Source: Streptomyces sp. ISL-12
GTDB taxonomy: Bacteria > Actinomycetota > Actinomycetes > Streptomycetales > Streptomycetaceae
Length of the DNA: 64,000 bases
Assembly (NCBI RefSeq): GCF_018614415.1
Contig: NZ_JAGGOO010000078.1
Coordinates: 62,001 to 126,000 of the forward strand
Direction of reading: 5' to 3'
The translations under genes and the position numbers were made by a program. The notes beneath the pieces are model-generated. The model was not told where the DNA came from. It saw nothing but the letters and a program-made list of their open reading frames with translations, and made no database searches. Shown in pieces: positions 61,676 through 64,000 of this stretch. Each line of letters opens with the position of its first letter. The stretch's first letter is position 1.

Positions 61676-63397
61676 ATGGCCAATCGCCAGCAGCCCAGTT
61701 CCATGCCGATCCAGAAGTACCGCGGCTACGAGCAGGTCGACATCGCCGACCGCACCTGGCCGAACCAGCGGATCACCACCGCCCCCCGCTGGCTCTCCAC
61801 CGACCTGCGCGACGGCAACCAGGCCCTGATCGACCCCATGTCGCCCGCCCGCAAGCGCGCGATGTTCGACCTGCTGGTCAAGATGGGCTACAAGGAGATC
61901 GAGGTCGGCTTCCCGGCCTCCGGCCAGACCGACTACGACTTCGTCCGCTCCATCATCGAGGACCCGGACGCCATCCCCGACGACGTCACCATCTCCGTAC
62001 TGACCCAGGCCCGCGAGGACCTGATCGAGCGGACCGTGGAGTCGCTCAGGGGCGCCAAGCGGGCCACCGTCCACCTGTACAACGCCACCGCGCCGGTCTT
62101 CCGCCGGGTCGTCTTCCGCGGCTCCAGGGACGACATCAAGCAGATCGCCGTCGACGGCACGCGGCTGGTCATGGAGTACGCGGAGAAGCTGCTGGGCCCG
62201 GAGACGGTCTTCGGCTACCAGTACAGCCCGGAGATCTTCACCGACACCGAGCTGGACTTCGCCCTGGAGGTCTGCGAGGCGGTGATGGACGTCTACCAGC
62301 CCGGCCCGGACCGCGAGATCATCCTCAACCTGCCCGCGACCGTGGAGCGTTCGACGCCGTCCACGCACGCGGACCGCTTCGAGTGGATGCACCGCAACCT
62401 GTCCCGCCGCGAGCACGTGGTGCTCTCCGTCCACCCGCACAACGACCGCGGTACGGCGGTGGCGGCGGCCGAGCTGGCCCTGATGGCCGGCGCCGACCGG
62501 GTCGAGGGCTGCCTGTTCGGCCAGGGCGAGCGCACCGGCAACGTCGACCTGGTCACCCTGGGCATGAACCTGTTCTCCCAGGGCGTCGACCCGCAGATCG
62601 ACTTCTCCGACATCGACGAGATCCGTCGTACGTGGGAGTACTGCAACCAGATGGAGGTCCACCCGCGCCACCCGTACGTGGGCGACCTGGTCTACACGTC
62701 CTTCTCCGGCTCCCACCAGGACGCCATCAAGAAGGGCTTCGACGCGATGGAGGCCGACGCGGCGGCTCGCGGGGTCACGGTCGACGACCTCGAATGGGCC
62801 GTGCCCTACCTGCCCATCGACCCCAAGGACGTCGGCCGGTCCTACGAGGCGGTCATCCGGGTCAACTCGCAGTCCGGCAAGGGCGGGATCGCCTACGTCC
62901 TGAAGAACGACCACAAGCTGGACCTGCCGCGCCGGATGCAGATCGAGTTCTCGAAGATCATCCAGGCGAAGACGGACGCCGAGGGCGGCGAGATCACCCC
63001 GGCGGCGATCTGGGAGGTCTTCCAGGACGAGTACCTGCCCAACCCGGACAACGCCTGGGGGCGCATCCAGGTCCGCACCGGCCAGACGACCACCGACCGG
63101 GACGGCGTGGACACCCTCACCGTGGAGGCCACGGTCGACGGCGACGACACCGTGCTGACCGGCTCGGGCAACGGTCCGATCTCGGCCTTCTTCGATGCCC
63201 TCCAGGCCGTCGGCATCGACGTACGCCTGCTGGACTACCAGGAGCACACGATGAGCGAGGGCGCCTCCGCGCAGGCCGCCTCGTACATCGAGTGCGCCAT
63301 CGACGGCAAGGTCCTGTGGGGGATCGGAATCGACGCGAACACGACGCGCGCCTCGCTGAAGGCGGTCGTCTCCGCCGTCAACCGGGCGGCCCGCTGA
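61676..63397 (+). CDS. leuA: 2-Isopropylmalate synthase
   Basis: First committed enzyme of leucine synthesis, joining acetyl-CoA and 2-ketoisovalerate. The 573-residue product has the catalytic barrel (STDLRDGNQALIDPM, GYKEIEVGFPASGQTDYDFV, LSVHPHNDRGTAVAAAELAL, GCLFGQGERTGNVDLV) and the C-terminal leucine-binding allosteric domain (ISAFFDALQAVGIDVRLLDY). ATG 61676 has CGAGGAG about 12 bases upstream. Leucine probably acts both by feedback inhibition and through the leader. Confidence 0.97.
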   Translation: MANRQQPSSMPIQKYRGYEQVDIADRTWPNQRITTAPRWLSTDLRDGNQALIDPMSPARKRAMFDLLVKMGYKEIEVGFPASGQTDYDFVRSIIEDPDAIPDDVTISVLTQAREDLIERTVESLRGAKRATVHLYNATAPVFRRVVFRGSRDDIKQIAVDGTRLVMEYAEKLLGPETVFGYQYSPEIFTDTELDFALEVCEAVMDVYQPGPDREIILNLPATVERSTPSTHADRFEWMHRNLSRREHVVLSVHPHNDRGTAVAAAELALMAGADRVEGCLFGQGERTGNVDLVTLGMNLFSQGVDPQIDFSDIDEIRRTWEYCNQMEVHPRHPYVGDLVYTSFSGSHQDAIKKGFDAMEADAAARGVTVDDLEWAVPYLPIDPKDVGRSYEAVIRVNSQSGKGGIAYVLKNDHKLDLPRRMQIEFSKIIQAKTDAEGGEITPAAIWEVFQDEYLPNPDNAWGRIQVRTGQTTTDRDGVDTLTVEATVDGDDTVLTGSGNGPISAFFDALQAVGIDVRLLDYQEHTMSEGASAQAASYIECAIDGKVLWGIGIDANTTRASLKAVVSAVNRAAR

Positions 63398-63415
63398 CCA
63401 GCCGAACCAGTGGTC

Positions 63416-63455
63416 CGCCGCCCCGTCTCCCCGCCGCGCGGGAGGCGGGGCGGCG
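63416..63455 (+). terminator. Terminator hairpin after leuA
   Basis: CGCCGCCCCG (63416-63425) pairs with CGGGGCGGCG (63446-63455), and the inner CTCCC (63427-63431) with GGGAG (63440-63444), one T-G pair between, around an 8-base loop. It starts 18 bases after the leuA stop. Confidence 0.85.
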
Positions 63456-63582
63456 TCGGGTACCGGCCATCTACGTGTGCAGGTCACGGAAAGGTCTCGT
63501 ACGGGGTACTGACTCCGCGTCGGCGATGTGGCTAACATCACGCCAGTACGGCGATGTTGCCGTGCGGTTACGGAGGTGCGAC

Positions 63583-64000
63583 GTGCTGCCTGGACGGGGA
63601 CGGAACGGCCGAGCTGCCCGGCCGCCGCGCATCCTGGGGACCCGCACCGCGTGGACGGCCGTCGGCGACGGCGAGTTCTTCTGCCCCGCCTGCGGAGGGG
63701 ACCGCAACTACCGGCGCCTCACCGGCCGCCGCCGGCTCGCCCTGCTCGGGATGCCCGTGCTGCCCCGCGGGGACACCGGCCCGGTCGTCGAGTGCGCGGC
63801 CTGCCGGCGCCACTTCGGCACCGACGTCCTCGACCACCCCACCACCACCCGCTTCTCCGCGATGCTCCGCGACGCCGTGCACACCGTCGCCCTCGCGGTG
63901 CTGGCCGCGGGCGGCACCTGCTCCCGTACGGCGCTGGCGGCGGCGGTCGGGGCGGTGCGCGCGGCGGGCTTCGAGGACTGCACCGAGGAGCGGCTGGAGG
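63583..64000 (+). CDS. TerB-family protein with N-terminal zinc ribbon, 3' end outside the window
   Basis: The visible 139 residues start at GTG 63583 with GGAGG 7 bases upstream. A zinc ribbon comes first (FFCPACGGDRNY and VECAACRRHFG, two CxxC pairs). A helical region, FSAMLRDAVHTVALAVLAAGG and onward, then matches the start of a tellurite-resistance TerB-like domain. Streptomyces annotates the homologue as TerB-family. The role in metal or stress response is uncertain, and the rest is cut by the window edge. Confidence 0.8.
   Translation, partial: MLPGRGRNGRAARPPRILGTRTAWTAVGDGEFFCPACGGDRNYRRLTGRRRLALLGMPVLPRGDTGPVVECAACRRHFGTDVLDHPTTTRFSAMLRDAVHTVALAVLAAGGTCSRTALAAAVGAVRAAGFEDCTEERLE

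Overview
The window is a chromosomal core segment of a high-GC actinomycete. Codon third positions are strongly G/C, GTG starts are common, and the gene order matches, from memory, the Streptomyces coelicolor SCO2527-SCO2592 region read in reverse. I infer the genus Streptomyces. There is no prophage, transposase, plasmid function, secondary-metabolite cluster or CRISPR array. The interest lies in one mobile element inside a gene (an intein), unusual leader sequences, and several small or degenerate proteins.

Layout. 1-6.7 kb: the 5' end of a polysaccharide pyruvyl transferase-like gene leaving the window, proB, a conserved unknown gene, proA, two paralogous-looking membrane proteins and an M48 protease. 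6.8-11 kb: two tiny membrane proteins, nadD, an LCP-family cell-wall glycopolymer ligase-like gene, rsfS and a histidine phosphatase. 11-15 kb: two identical tRNA-Ala(GGC) genes flank a small zinc-ribbon locus, followed on the minus strand by a putative electron-transfer operon (b-type membrane protein plus NuoF-ferredoxin fusion). 15-27 kb: leuS with a leucine-rich leader peptide and attenuator, a DegV protein, comEA-comEC, a YceI protein and holA. 27-32 kb: rpsT, lepA and a long-chain acyl-CoA ligase with a palindromic operator. 32-37.8 kb: a response regulator divergent from a SpoIIE-type phosphatase, hemW, a DUF3097 gene and a metallo-beta-lactamase-fold gene. 37.8-42 kb: CIRCE-hrcA-dnaJ, a nitronate monooxygenase-like gene and rsmE. 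42-48 kb: a lipoprotein, a tricorn-type protease, a HIT protein, an RNase Z-like gene and adenine deaminase. 48-51.4 kb: an MFS transporter, a regulatory region with a Crp-like site, and a PfkB kinase. 51.5-58.6 kb: phoH carrying an intein, then ybeY, a CorC-like gene, yjbR, a methyltransferase, a degenerate cytidine-deaminase-like gene and era. 58.6-64 kb: a GH1 glycosidase, an emfourin-type inhibitor and a protealysin-like M4 protease on the minus strand, then leuA with its own leucine leader, and a truncated TerB-like gene.

Functional links. Proline synthesis (proB, proA), leucine supply and charging (leuA, leuS, both with leucine-codon leader peptides), ribosome and RNA maturation (rsfS, rsmE, ybeY, phoH, era, lepA, rpsT), heat-shock control (CIRCE, hrcA, dnaJ) and cell-wall glycopolymer attachment (LCP gene and the twin membrane proteins) are the main themes. 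At least ten genes start only 6-8 bases after a TANNNT or GACAAT -10 hexamer, so they are probably transcribed as leaderless mRNAs. That pattern was used to choose several starts. All calls rest on reading the sequence and remembered family knowledge. No database search was run.
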